Source of the DNA: an uncultured delta proteobacterium
GTDB lineage: Bacteria; Myxococcota; Myxococcia; Myxococcales; 40CM-4-68-19
Reading direction: 5' to 3'
DNA: 64,000 bases
Assembly (NCBI GenBank): GCA_903911145.1
Contig: CAIWCD010000013.1
Span: 124,001-188,000 of the forward strand
Shown here: one piece after another, positions 25,317-36,490 of the stretch
Layout of the letters: each line of letters opens with the position of its first letter
Position numbering within the stretch: position 1 is the first letter of the stretch
Made by a program: the position numbers and the translations under genes
Notes under the pieces: generated by a model
The model's input: only the letters and a program-made list of their open reading frames with translations
Told to the model about the DNA's origin: nothing
Databases searched by the model: none

Positions 25317-26303
25317 TCACCTGCCCGCAGGCAGATCGAGAACTGTAATGAGCCCAGGCTGCGCAGTCGAGACGAGCGGCGCCGCGTGGACGATGGCCCA
25401 CGCGGTCGCACTATCTCCCTGCACCCCGCCCGGGATGATCAACTTCACGCCAGGATTGGCGAACAGCTCGATCTCGTCGCGAGGCTCGATCGCACCGAGC
25501 GCGATGATCAGCTCGAGTTGCGCGACCTCCTTCTTCGCGTGAAACGCCTTGGCGATCTGGTGGACGCCAACGATGCCGCCGCGCGGAACGAAGATTCCGT
25601 CTGCGCCCTGCATGTCCTCGTCGGCCTCCATCGCGTCGATCGACTCCTCGACCTCGTCGACCTCGAGCCCAACTCCGAGCGCCGCGAGCGCCGCCGACTC
25701 CATCAGGCCGATGTGCCCGATGGTGCCATCATCGACGCCGCGCTCGAACTCCTCTTCGTTCATCCCCGCGCCAATCTTGCGTTGCAGCTCGACCCGCCGC
25801 GTGCGCGCATCGACGATGCGCAGCGCACGCACCCGCTCGACCTGCCCGACGACGCTGCCGAGCGTGGCCGGCAAGCGATCGAGAACGAAGCCGGGGTTCA
25901 CTCCCGTTCCGAGCAGCGCGACCTTCTTCTTCTGCGCGATCTTATCGAGCCGCTCGGCGATCTCTGGATTGCGCAGCCACGGATAGGCCAGCTCTTCGCA
26001 AGTCGAGACCACCGAGACCCCAGCGGAGAGAGCCTGCGCGAGCTCACCCTCAACCTGCTCGAGGCGGCTCTGAGTCGCGTGCAGCATCACGCCGCCCAAC
26101 GCCTTCTTGAACGCAGCCGGCGCATCGCGCGTCACCAGAACGTCCGGCGCCGGGGCGTCGAGCAGTTCGGAAAGCCGCAGACCGACGCGAGCGGGATCGA
26201 GGTCGAGCGCTGCAACGATCTGGAGTTCCGGCTTGGCCAACGCAGCTCGCGCAATCGCGCGACCGATCGTGCCGAGGCCCATGAGGATGACTGGAATGGC
26301 CAA
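25317..26303 (-). CDS. DapB-like NAD(P)-dependent oxidoreductase (2,4-diaminopentanoate dehydrogenase-like)
   Basis: This 328-residue protein begins AIPVILMGLGTIGRAIARAAL, a Rossmann dinucleotide motif. Segments GVMLHATQSRLEQVE, GVSVVSTCEELAYPWLRNPE and LLGTGVNPGFVLDRLPATL follow, typical of the DapB-related family that includes 2,4-diaminopentanoate dehydrogenase (dihydrodipicolinate-reductase N-domain). It lacks the usual DapB catalytic HH motif, so lysine synthesis is unlikely. The start is TTG 26303 with AAGAAGG upstream. It leads the cassette with two hot-dog dehydratases (15-nt gap), suggesting an acyl-CoA or amino-acid-derived acyl substrate; this is inference. Confidence 0.8.
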   Translation of the reverse strand: MAIPVILMGLGTIGRAIARAALAKPELQIVAALDLDPARVGLRLSELLDAPAPDVLVTRDAPAAFKKALGGVMLHATQSRLEQVEGELAQALSAGVSVVSTCEELAYPWLRNPEIAERLDKIAQKKKVALLGTGVNPGFVLDRLPATLGSVVGQVERVRALRIVDARTRRVELQRKIGAGMNEEEFERGVDDGTIGHIGLMESAALAALGVGLEVDEVEESIDAMEADEDMQGADGIFVPRGGIVGVHQIAKAFHAKKEVAQLELIIALGAIEPRDEIELFANPGVKLIIPGGVQGDSATAWAIVHAAPLVSTAQPGLITVLDLPAGR

Positions 26304-26436
26304 GCGGAATCGCCTTCTTTCGATCAGGTGACGACCCAAACTTGTATCCCGCGCCGAGCCCCGCCGTACAGGACTTTCCCACCGTGAAAGGCCCATGCGC
26401 ACCGAGGAATTGCACGTTGCCTTTCAATGGCTCAGC

Positions 26437-26465
26437 TTGCGTTTTGCCAGAGGCGAACCTAGGGT
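26437..26465 (+). promoter_or_regulatory. Candidate leaderless promoter of the zinc-ribbon gene
   Basis: TTGCGT (26437-26442), a 17-nt spacer and TAGGGT (26460-26465), ending 6 nt before GTG 26472, which has no Shine-Dalgarno. Confidence 0.5.
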
Positions 26466-26471
26466 TCGCGC

Positions 26472-27245
26472 GTGCGATGCCCCCGATGTGGAGTGCAGGC
26501 TTCCCAGGGAGCCGCGATTTGCGTTCGCTGCGACGAGATCCTCGATCCCGCGCAGTTTGAGGCGATGCAGACGGACACCGGTGAAGATGTCGATGGAGAC
26601 CGGACCGAGCCTGGCGCGAGGCCCGCGCCGAGGGTCGCGGCGGCACCGGCGCGGAAAGCAACTGCTGCAGCGACACCGCGCGCGCTCTCCAAGAACGCTC
26701 AGAAAAAATCGCCTGAGCCGCCCGCTGCCGCCAGCCGCCCCTATCTCGCCGAGGAGCCTGCACCGGCGCAGCCCGATCCTCTCGAGGAAGCGAGCCGTTC
26801 GGTCGATGAGCTGCGTGCGTTCTTCCGCTCGCTGACGATGGCCGACCGGATCGCCGCAGGGGCCTCGATGCTGCTGATTGCGTCGCTCGCGCTGCCGTGG
26901 CGCTGGACGAAAGAGGATGAAGACGTCATCGGTCTGGTCTCGGCGTTCCCGGCAGGAATCCTCGCGGGGTCGGTCGTCGCGCTCGTCTACGTGCGCGCGC
27001 GCCGTGCGAACGCATCTCTCGCTGCCACGCTGAAGCTCGCGCAGATCGGAGGAGCCGTGATGCTGACCGGCTTCTGCGCCTGGTTTCTCCGCAGCGTCAC
27101 CGACGAGCGGATCCTCCGCGGCGCCGGCCGCGCGATCACGCAGGTCCTCTCATCGCCCGGGTTCGGATCGTACATCGGCGCGGCTTGCGCGCTGCTGGCG
27201 CTCTTCGCGTCCGGTGCTGCGCTGTTGAGCGACCGCCGCACATAG
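26472..27245 (+). CDS. Zinc-ribbon membrane protein
   Basis: This 257-residue protein opens with a zinc ribbon (CPRC...CVRC, residues 3-20). An Ala/Pro-rich linker (about 40-100) follows, then a short amphipathic segment (SVDELRAFFRSLTMADRIA) and about four membrane helices (SMLLIASLALPW, FPAGILAGSVVALVYV, IGGAVMLTGFCAWFL, GSYIGAACALLALFASGAALL). This zinc-ribbon, disordered linker, membrane-domain layout is common among myxobacterial hypothetical proteins. The start is GTG; its function is unknown. It is divergent from the DapB-like gene and converges on the ResA-like gene. Confidence 0.72.
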   Translation: MRCPRCGVQASQGAAICVRCDEILDPAQFEAMQTDTGEDVDGDRTEPGARPAPRVAAAPARKATAAATPRALSKNAQKKSPEPPAAASRPYLAEEPAPAQPDPLEEASRSVDELRAFFRSLTMADRIAAGASMLLIASLALPWRWTKEDEDVIGLVSAFPAGILAGSVVALVYVRARRANASLAATLKLAQIGGAVMLTGFCAWFLRSVTDERILRGAGRAITQVLSSPGFGSYIGAACALLALFASGAALLSDRRT

Positions 27246-27277
27246 TCGCGAACGCCGTCCCAATCTCAACTGGGTGA

Positions 27278-27931
27278 CTATCGCGGGTGCGCGCCCAGCG
27301 CGGTGAGGAGCGCGATCGCTTCGGGCGAGGTCCAGTCGCGGCCGCCGATGAACTTGAAGCGCAGATTTCCGCTCGCGTCGACGAGATAGGTCTCGGGAAA
27401 TTTGTTGGTGCCCCACCGATCGTGGACTTTCCCATCCTCGTCGAGCGCGACGCGATACCCCGGCACGCGCTTGCCGAAGAACTTCTCGACTGGCTCCCAG
27501 CCCTCGTCGGCACTGACGGCGAGCACCTCGAACGTCGACGGATCGAAGATGCGCGAGAGGCGATCGATGCTCGGCTCCTCCTCGCGGCAGGGCCCGCACC
27601 AACTCGCCCAGAAGTTCACCATCATCAGGCGGCCGCGCAGTTGCGAGAGGCGCACTTTGCCGCCGCCACGCAGGGGCAGTTCGAAGTCAGACGCGGGACT
27701 TCCGTCGAGAGCATCTGCGCCGATCGAGCCGGCCACGCGATCGGTGGCGACGCCGAAGGAGAGCCAGAGCCGACTGGCCGCGACAGAGAGAAGGCAGGCG
27801 ATCGCGACGAGGACGAATCCGGTCTTCAGCCGCGCAGGCACGACCCACTCGCGCGATGGCTCGAGAGGCGGACCGCTCGAGGGAGAGAGAGACGACGGGC
27901 CAGGCGCAGCAGCGATCTCGGAAGTCGACAC
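27278..27931 (-). CDS. ResA/TlpA-like membrane-anchored thioredoxin
   Basis: This 217-residue protein is anchored by an N-terminal helix (about 37-58, TGFVLVAIACLLSVAASRLWL) with a periplasmic thioredoxin domain. The active site is WCGPC (Cys112, Cys115) within MMVNFWASWCGPCREEEPSI. The cis-Pro loop is FPETYLVD, and the VSADEGWEPVEKFF insertion is typical of AhpC/TSA-Redoxin TlpA proteins. These reduce disulfides outside the membrane, for example for cytochrome c maturation. The start is GTG 27931 with TAGAAC 6 nt upstream and no Shine-Dalgarno. It lies 48 nt after the penicillin-binding protein gene on the same strand. Confidence 0.88.
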   Translation of the reverse strand: MSTSEIAAAPGPSSLSPSSGPPLEPSREWVVPARLKTGFVLVAIACLLSVAASRLWLSFGVATDRVAGSIGADALDGSPASDFELPLRGGGKVRLSQLRGRLMMVNFWASWCGPCREEEPSIDRLSRIFDPSTFEVLAVSADEGWEPVEKFFGKRVPGYRVALDEDGKVHDRWGTNKFPETYLVDASGNLRFKFIGGRDWTSPEAIALLTALGAHPR

Positions 27932-27979
27932 GCGGGCGTTCTACCGGGAACCGCGCCCGCCCGCCACAGCGGTATCCTG

Positions 27980-29575
27980 CTATCGACGCTTCTTCGCGAC
28001 TCGCCGATGCGCGGGGCGATGCGAGTGCGCGGGAGGCGGCGTCCCCATCGAGCCGCCGACGAGATACGAACGCAGAGCCTCCCGGGCCACGAACGGCGCG
28101 TGGATGCTCCACTTCAAGCCGTTCACGACCACCGCCGCGACCGCGATCTTCGGGTCGTCCGCGGGCGCGAAACCGACGAACCAGGAGTAGTCCTTGAACG
28201 GCTTCTCGTGATTCGAGAGCGAGCCCGTCTTTCCCGCGACGGCGATGTCGCCGAGAATCGGACCGCGGCGCTCACGGAACGAACTCGACGCGGTCCCTTC
28301 CGAGACGGTCAGCTTCATCATCTCTTTCAGCTTCGTCGCGGTCTCTGCGCGCATAATCCGCCGCTCGCCCTGCGGTGCTGCCGCGGAGCCGTCGAGCGAA
28401 TCGATCAGCGTCGGGTCGCGCATGTCGCCGCCGTTGCCGACGGCCGCAGCGATCAGCGCGGCATGCAGAGGAGAGAGTTTGACGTCGCCGAATCCGGCTG
28501 CGCTCTTGGCGAACTCAAGCCCATGCTCGGGGATACGCGCAGTCGAGGCGCCCACTGCCGGATCGGCCCAGACCGAGCGATTGAACATGAACCGCTCGGC
28601 CTCTTCGCGCAGCGCAGGCGCGTCGAGATGGCGCTCGGCCATCTTCGCGAAAACGACGTTCGCGCTCTTGGCGAGCGCCATCGAGAGCGACAGGCATCGA
28701 CTGTCGAGGCGCGGCTTGTCCTGCAAGAGCTTGCTGACAATCCCGTGCAGGCCGCCGTGGTAGCAGGTCTCCGCGTCGGGCGAGATGCCCTTCTCGAGAA
28801 GCGCGGCGCCCGTGATGATCTTGAACACCGAGGCGGCCGGATAGAGAGGATGCGTCGCCGCGCCCTCCGGGTGCCCGTCTGCGGAATACTCGACCAGCGC
28901 GAGCACGCGGCCCGTCTTCGGCTCGATCGCGACCAGCGCGCCACTCATCGGCTTGTAGAGTGAAAAGAGCTTCTCCATCTGCCGCTGCATCACGGGATTG
29001 ATGCTCAGTCGCGCAAGCTTCCCCTCGGCAGTCTTCGCGAAGAGAGCATCGCCGCCCTCTGTGCTCTCGAGCTTCGACTTGTGCAACAGCGACAGGCCCG
29101 GCACGGGCGACGTCTGCGCGACGGCATTTGCGGCGGCGGCCGGGACGGCGCTCACTTCTGACGGGGCCGCGACTGGTCCTCCGTCGGAAAGCAGTTCGCC
29201 CGCCTCGGCGTCAGGAAGCGCGCGCTCGAGTTCCTCTTCGTCGAACTCGTCCGCATCGGCCGAGACATCCGCGGCGCCAGCGCGATCCGCATGGGGCCGC
29301 TCAGCGCGTACATGCCGCGCACCCGCATCGCGCGGGCGCCGGAGCGCGTTGTCTCCATCGACGCCACCATCGATCGCGGAGGCCTCAGCCAGACGCGCGA
29401 CGCCGGCGTCCTGAAGCACCTGCGCGCTCGCGGCGAAGGCCAGCAGCACAGCGGCAGCACCGCAGACCACCCACGGCCGCCAGTTGCGCGCTGGCCGAGG
29501 CCCGAACGAGTGCGGTCCCTGCGAATCGCGCGGAACCGCTCCCGGCAAGGCTTTGCGGTGATCTTGATTCTTCAT
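27980..29575 (-). CDS. Penicillin-binding protein transpeptidase
   Basis: This 531-residue peptidoglycan transpeptidase has a single N-terminal anchor (about 33-51, WVVCGAAAVLLAFAASAQVL). A disordered Ala/Asp/Glu-rich region of about 110 residues follows, then a transpeptidase domain (about 195-500). The three active-site motifs are present: SxxK in PAASVFKII, SxN in AKSANVVFAKMAERH, and KTG in IAVAGKTGSLSN. The PBP dimerisation/non-catalytic domain of FtsI or PbpA is replaced by the disordered stretch, so it is a minimal transpeptidase rather than a divisome PBP3. The basic tail (HSHRPAHRRVAKKRR) is unusual. Confidence 0.87.
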   Translation of the reverse strand: MKNQDHRKALPGAVPRDSQGPHSFGPRPARNWRPWVVCGAAAVLLAFAASAQVLQDAGVARLAEASAIDGGVDGDNALRRPRDAGARHVRAERPHADRAGAADVSADADEFDEEELERALPDAEAGELLSDGGPVAAPSEVSAVPAAAANAVAQTSPVPGLSLLHKSKLESTEGGDALFAKTAEGKLARLSINPVMQRQMEKLFSLYKPMSGALVAIEPKTGRVLALVEYSADGHPEGAATHPLYPAASVFKIITGAALLEKGISPDAETCYHGGLHGIVSKLLQDKPRLDSRCLSLSMALAKSANVVFAKMAERHLDAPALREEAERFMFNRSVWADPAVGASTARIPEHGLEFAKSAAGFGDVKLSPLHAALIAAAVGNGGDMRDPTLIDSLDGSAAAPQGERRIMRAETATKLKEMMKLTVSEGTASSSFRERRGPILGDIAVAGKTGSLSNHEKPFKDYSWFVGFAPADDPKIAVAAVVVNGLKWSIHAPFVAREALRSYLVGGSMGTPPPAHSHRPAHRRVAKKRR

Positions 29576-29584
29576 TCGCGGGGC

Positions 29585-29612
29585 ATCGTACTCGCACGAT
29601 CCAGCACCGCAA
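29585..29612 (-). promoter_or_regulatory. Candidate leaderless promoter of the penicillin-binding protein gene
   Basis: On the minus strand: TTGCGG (29612-29607), a 16-nt spacer and TACGAT (29590-29585), ending 9 nt before ATG 29575. No Shine-Dalgarno. Confidence 0.5.
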
Positions 29613-29653
29613 GATTCCGGCGGTCGATAGATTTCTTTTCCTCATCGCCGCGC

Positions 29654-29682
29654 TTGACGCCGCTCGCCTCCTTCGTCACGGT
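29654..29682 (+). promoter_or_regulatory. Weak candidate promoter of the mscS-like gene
   Basis: TTGACG (29654-29659), a 17-nt spacer and CACGGT (29677-29682), ending 8 nt before ATG 29691, which has no Shine-Dalgarno. The -10 is poor. Confidence 0.3.
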
Positions 29683-29690
29683 CTCGCGCC

Positions 29691-30557
29691 ATGCGGCTCC
29701 CCACAGCACTCAGCGGACCGACACTCGCCAGCAACGCAAGCAGCCCGTCCTCGCTCATCAGTTGGGCGCCAGGCTCGATCACGCCGCGAGCAGTGATCGT
29801 TTCGGTCGTCGTGCTCAGCTTCGCCTTCGTGCTCAATCGGCTCATCGGCCTCGGCATCCAGCGCGCGCTCGAGCGACACGCGCACCACGGCGGCATCCCG
29901 GCCGAGACGCGCACGCGGATGCTGATCATCCGACGCATCGTGACAGTGGCGATCTGGCTCTTCGCGATCGGCGTCGCGCTCGGACAGTTCAACGAACTCA
30001 AGAGCCTCTCGACCAGTCTGCTCGCGGCCGGCGGCGTCTCCGGCATCATCGTCGGCTTCGCCGCGCAGAACATGCTCGGCAACGCCGTCGCGGGCGTGCT
30101 CATCGCCTTCTCGCAGCCGGTCCGCATCGGCGACGACGTCGAGTTCCGCACCGAGCGCGGCACGATCATCGACATGACGCTGTTCTTCACCGTCATCCGC
30201 CTCGTCGACGGCAAGCGGCTGATCGTGCCGAACAACACGCTCTCGAATGAAGTGCTGAAGAATCTGACGATGGGCGACGTGACGCGCGTCTGCCGCGCCG
30301 AAGTGCTCATCCCGCGCGCGTTCGCGCAGAGCGTCCGTGAGAGGCTGCTCGAGGTGTCGAAGGGCTTCGCAGGATTCGATCCGACCGGCGATGCGCCCGA
30401 GGTGTTCTGGGTCCGGCTCGATGAGCGCGGGGTCCTGCTGCGGATGCAGGTGGCTTGCATCGATGGACAGGCCGCGATCCAGCTGGGCCAGCTCGCCTTC
30501 GCTGCGGTCGCGCAGATGCCGATCCCTCGCGAGCTCCCGGCTGTCGTCGCGACCTAG
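29691..30557 (+). CDS. Small-conductance mechanosensitive channel (MscS family)
   Basis: This 288-residue protein is close to E. coli MscS in size (286). The membrane helices are TM1 (about 33-52), TM2 (about 82-100) and the pore helix TM3 with the Ala/Gly-packed pattern LLAAGGVSGIIVGFAAQNMLGNAVAGVLIAF. The beta domain follows: QPVRIGDDVEFRTERGTIIDM, then RLVDGKRLIVPNNTLSNEVLKNLT. It gates on membrane tension and releases solutes during hypo-osmotic shock. It is divergent from the penicillin-binding protein gene, a common pairing of cell-wall and turgor functions, although that link is inference. Confidence 0.92.
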   Translation: MRLPTALSGPTLASNASSPSSLISWAPGSITPRAVIVSVVVLSFAFVLNRLIGLGIQRALERHAHHGGIPAETRTRMLIIRRIVTVAIWLFAIGVALGQFNELKSLSTSLLAAGGVSGIIVGFAAQNMLGNAVAGVLIAFSQPVRIGDDVEFRTERGTIIDMTLFFTVIRLVDGKRLIVPNNTLSNEVLKNLTMGDVTRVCRAEVLIPRAFAQSVRERLLEVSKGFAGFDPTGDAPEVFWVRLDERGVLLRMQVACIDGQAAIQLGQLAFAAVAQMPIPRELPAVVAT

Positions 30558-30685
30558 CGGACGCGATCGCGGGAAAGGCCTTGTCCAGCGCGGCCTGCGC
30601 GAGCGCATCACCAACATTTTCGGGACGCGGGAATCGAACGCGCGCCTGCCCGGTTTCACGTCCTGACCGTCCGACAGCCGGTGGA

Positions 30686-30716
30686 TTGAACTTCTCCGCG
30701 GCGTGCGTGCTAGGGT
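30686..30716 (+). promoter_or_regulatory. Candidate promoter of the triple-DsbA gene
   Basis: TTGAAC (30686-30691), a 19-nt spacer and TAGGGT (30711-30716) with an extended TG one base upstream (30708-30709). It leaves a leader of about 40 nt with AGAGGA 9 nt before ATG 30765. Confidence 0.5.
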
Positions 30717-30764
30717 GCGCGCCCCGCAAATCAGCAACGCGCTTTCTCGAGAGGAAACTTCAAG

Positions 30765-32735
30765 ATGAAGAACATCGTCAGCATCATCGTCGCCCTGCTG
30801 GTCGGCCTCGCCGGCGGCTATGCCATCCGCGGCCAAATCGGCGGCGCCCTTCCCTCTGCTGCGCCGATCGCGGCGAACAAGAACGCGCAGCCGAACCCCA
30901 ACGCGGCGCCTCCCGGCTCTGATCAGATCTACAAGGTCATCGTCGGCGACGGCCCGAGCGTCGGCCCGGCCGATGCGCGCGTCACCATCGTCGAGTTCTC
31001 CGACTTCCAGTGCCCGTTCTGCAGCCGCGTCGTCGACACGGTGAAGCAGATCGAGAAGACCTACGGCAACGACGTTCGCATCATCTTCAAGAACAACCCG
31101 CTCCCGTTCCACTCGGACGCGCCGGGCGCCGCGAAGGCCTCCGTCGCCGCGTGGAAGCAGGGCAAGTTCTGGGAGATGCACGACGCAATGTTCGCCGCGC
31201 AGAAGATCCCCGACGGCCTCAAGCAGCCGGGCCTCGAGAAGATCGCGAAGGACATCGGCCTCGACGTCGAGAAGTTCAAGGCCGACATCGCCAACGCGGA
31301 TACGCAGCAGCTGATCAACTCCGATGTCACGCAGGCGCGGCAGCTCGGCGCGAACGGAACGCCGAGCTTCTTCATCAACGGCGCGAAGGTCGCGGGCGCG
31401 ATGCCGTTCGAGAGCTTCAAGACGGTGATCGACGCGGCGATGAAGCGCGCAGATGCGAAGATCGCCACGGGCACGCCCAGGTCGCAGGTCTACGACGCGC
31501 TCATCCGCGACGGCCTCACGCAGGCTCCGGCGCCGAAGGATCAGCCGCAGCAGGCGCCCCAGGCGCAGGCGAAGAAGATCGATCTCGACAGCACGGCGCC
31601 GACCAAGGGTGGCAAGAACCCGAAGGTTGCGATCGTGATGTGGAGCGACTTCCAGTGCCCGTTCTGCGGCCGCGTCGAGCCGACCGTGAAGCAGATCATG
31701 GACACCTATAAGGACGACGTGAGCGTCGAGTGGAAGAACCAGCCGCTCCCGTTCCACCCGAACGCGATGCCCGCCGCGAAGGCCGCGATGGCCGCGCACA
31801 AGCAGGGCAAGTTCTGGGCGATGCACGACCTGATGTTCGCGGGCCAGCAGCAGCTCGGCGACGCGAAGTATGAGGAGTGGGCCAAGGAGGCGGGCGTCGA
31901 CATCGCGCGCTGGAAGAAGGACATGGCGGCTCCGGAGCTCGAGGCCGCGATCAAGAAGGACATGGCAGAGGGCGCCGCGGCGGGCGCGAATGGCACTCCG
32001 GCGTTCTTCGTCAACGGCAAGTTCATCTCGGGCGCGCAGCCGTTCGACGCGTTCAAGACGGTCATCGACGCGCAGATCGCCAAGGCGAACGACGAGCTGA
32101 AGAAGGGCACGCCGGCCGCCAAGCTCTACGAGACGCTCGTGGCGGCGAACGTCAAGGAGGCCGGTTCGGCTCCTGCTCCGGGCGCTCCAGCCGCCGATGC
32201 CGCGCCGGTCAAGATCGACGTGGGCAACTCGCCCGCGCGCGGTGGCAAGAACGCCGCAGTCACGGTCGTCATCTGGAGCGACTTCCAGTGCCCGTACTGC
32301 TCGCGCGTCGAGCCGACCATCAACCAGCTGCGCACCGAGTACGGCGACAAGGTCAAGTGGGTCTGGAAGAACCAGCCGCTCCCGTTCCACCCGAACGCGA
32401 TGCCGGCCGCCGAGGCCGCGATGGCCGCAGGCGACCAGGGCAAGTTCTGGGAGATGCACGACAAGCTCTTCGAGAACCAGCAGAAGCTCGGGCCGGATCT
32501 CTACGACCAGCTCGCCAAGGAGATCGGCCTCGACCTGAACAAGTTCCACGACTCGATCAGCTCGGGCAAGCACAAGGCGGAGATCTCCGCGGACATGGCG
32601 GCCGGCGCAGCAGCAGGCGCGGGCGGCACCCCGACGTTCTTCATCAACGGGCACAAGCTCGTCGGCGCGCAGCCTGCCGATGCGTTCAAGCAGGTCATCG
32701 ACGCAGAGCTGTCGCACGCGGTCGCGAAGAAGTAG
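30765..32735 (+). CDS. Triple DsbA-like thioredoxin fusion protein
   Basis: This 656-residue protein has an N-terminal signal or anchor (MKNIVSIIVALLVGLAGGYAI) and three tandem DsbA-type (Thioredoxin_4) domains of about 200 residues. Each has a CxxC (CPFC 83-86, CPFC 298-301, CPYC 509-512) in SDFQCP(F/Y)C, and a cis-Pro loop (GTPSFFING, GTPAFFVNG, GTPTFFING). All three look catalytically intact. Domains 2 and 3 are most alike, including 41 nt of identical DNA. Ala/Pro/Gln linkers join the domains. It presumably oxidises, reduces or isomerises disulfides in the periplasm. It has its own promoter and terminator. Confidence 0.9.
   Translation: MKNIVSIIVALLVGLAGGYAIRGQIGGALPSAAPIAANKNAQPNPNAAPPGSDQIYKVIVGDGPSVGPADARVTIVEFSDFQCPFCSRVVDTVKQIEKTYGNDVRIIFKNNPLPFHSDAPGAAKASVAAWKQGKFWEMHDAMFAAQKIPDGLKQPGLEKIAKDIGLDVEKFKADIANADTQQLINSDVTQARQLGANGTPSFFINGAKVAGAMPFESFKTVIDAAMKRADAKIATGTPRSQVYDALIRDGLTQAPAPKDQPQQAPQAQAKKIDLDSTAPTKGGKNPKVAIVMWSDFQCPFCGRVEPTVKQIMDTYKDDVSVEWKNQPLPFHPNAMPAAKAAMAAHKQGKFWAMHDLMFAGQQQLGDAKYEEWAKEAGVDIARWKKDMAAPELEAAIKKDMAEGAAAGANGTPAFFVNGKFISGAQPFDAFKTVIDAQIAKANDELKKGTPAAKLYETLVAANVKEAGSAPAPGAPAADAAPVKIDVGNSPARGGKNAAVTVVIWSDFQCPYCSRVEPTINQLRTEYGDKVKWVWKNQPLPFHPNAMPAAEAAMAAGDQGKFWEMHDKLFENQQKLGPDLYDQLAKEIGLDLNKFHDSISSGKHKAEISADMAAGAAAGAGGTPTFFINGHKLVGAQPADAFKQVIDAELSHAVAKK
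31731..31771 (+). repeat. 41-nt direct repeat, copy in DsbA domain 2
   Basis: Identical base for base to 32364-32404. It encodes the WKNQPLPFHPNAMP segment after the CxxC helix. The equivalent part of domain 1 differs at several positions. Confidence 0.85.
32364..32404 (+). repeat. 41-nt direct repeat, copy in DsbA domain 3
   Basis: Second copy of the 31731-31771 sequence. The identity includes synonymous positions, pointing to a recent internal duplication or gene conversion between domains 2 and 3. Confidence 0.85.
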
Positions 32736-32779
32736 TTTTCGCACTCCGCGCGCTCTCGTTCAGAGAGAGATCTGAATCT

Positions 32780-32818
32780 CCGGGGCGGCTCCTTTCTGGA
32801 CCGCCCCGGTTTTTTTTT
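32780..32818 (+). terminator. Strong intrinsic terminator
   Basis: A perfect 9-bp GC stem, CCGGGGCGG (32780-32788) with CCGCCCCGG (32801-32809), has a 12-nt loop and is followed by nine T (32810-32818). It is the clearest rho-independent terminator in the window. Confidence 0.93.
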
Positions 32819-32831
32819 GTCTACTGCGAAC

Positions 32832-33329
32832 ATGGCGCTCCCTCCCCTTTCGATTCCGCCGCCCCAGAAGAACCTCGACGGCAAGGATTATCGAATCCGC
32901 CCGCTCAAGCGCGGCGATCGCGATCACGCGTTCAAGCTGCTCGCCGCCGAGGGCTGGGCAGTCCCCACGGGAGACCAGGAGCTCGCGATCTCCTGGGTCG
33001 TGCAGCATCCCGAGATGGAGTCGTTCGTCGCGCACGACGTCGCGTCGTTCAGCCGGCTTTTCGGCCTCATCACGATGTCGCATCGGCCGCAGCTGAAGAT
33101 CGGCGGACGGATCGCCTGCATCGATCTCTTCCTCATCGGTGCCGAGCATCGCAACAAGGGCGTCGGCACCGACCTGCTCGCGGCGGCGCTGCGGCGAACC
33201 GAAGCGCTCGCGTGCAAGCAGATCGAACTTCCTCTGCCTCTCGAGCGCGACTCGCGGCACTCGTTTTTCGAGGAGAACGGCTTTGTGCAGCAGAGCAGCA
33301 CGCTGTTTGTGCGCCCCGGCCTTCGGTAA
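32832..33329 (+). CDS. GNAT family N-acetyltransferase
   Basis: This 165-residue protein has the GNAT fold: YRIRPLKRGDRDHAFKLLAAEGWAV at the start, the substrate strand (FGLITMSHRPQLKIGGRIACIDLFLIGAEHR), then the acetyl-CoA-binding loop AEHRNKGVGTDLLAAAL (R/Q-x-x-G-x-G/A pattern) and HSFFEENGFVQQSSTLFV. The substrate is unknown. An in-frame TTG at 32817 lies in the terminator T tract and was not used. The ATG at 32832 has no Shine-Dalgarno. It converges on the PEGA kinase gene. Confidence 0.86.
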   Translation: MALPPLSIPPPQKNLDGKDYRIRPLKRGDRDHAFKLLAAEGWAVPTGDQELAISWVVQHPEMESFVAHDVASFSRLFGLITMSHRPQLKIGGRIACIDLFLIGAEHRNKGVGTDLLAAALRRTEALACKQIELPLPLERDSRHSFFEENGFVQQSSTLFVRPGLR

Positions 33330-33397
33330 GGAGCAGCGCCTCGCCGCACAGACGACTTGCGAGCGTCGTTCGCGCCAGCGTGTGCACTGCAACGGCT

Positions 33398-36301
<2,904 letters not shown>

Positions 36302-36490
36302 TCGGCAGGGGATCCGCGGGCAGAAGTGCGCTCTACAGGCAGTCCACACGACGGCCCAGAGTGAGCATATCCTCTGATTGTGACCTCGGGCAAGAGAATG
36401 GCCATGGTTTCCCCTCGCGATTTCGACGCTTGCGCCGCTCAGCCGCGCGGACCAAAGTCGGGGCGCATCGGCGCACGAAAGGAAAGTTCG

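Noticed and set aside
30621-30684. A complete tRNA gene on the minus strand
   Set aside because: D- and T-arm-like pieces occur but the anticodon arm is too short and does not pair, and the 5' acceptor half does not pair with the 3' half.
29676-32744. A 1022-codon minus-strand frame across the DsbA and mscS region
   Set aside because: It is antisense to two clear genes and its composition (Arg/Leu/Asp-rich, His-rich) is that of a GC-rich shadow frame with no domain.
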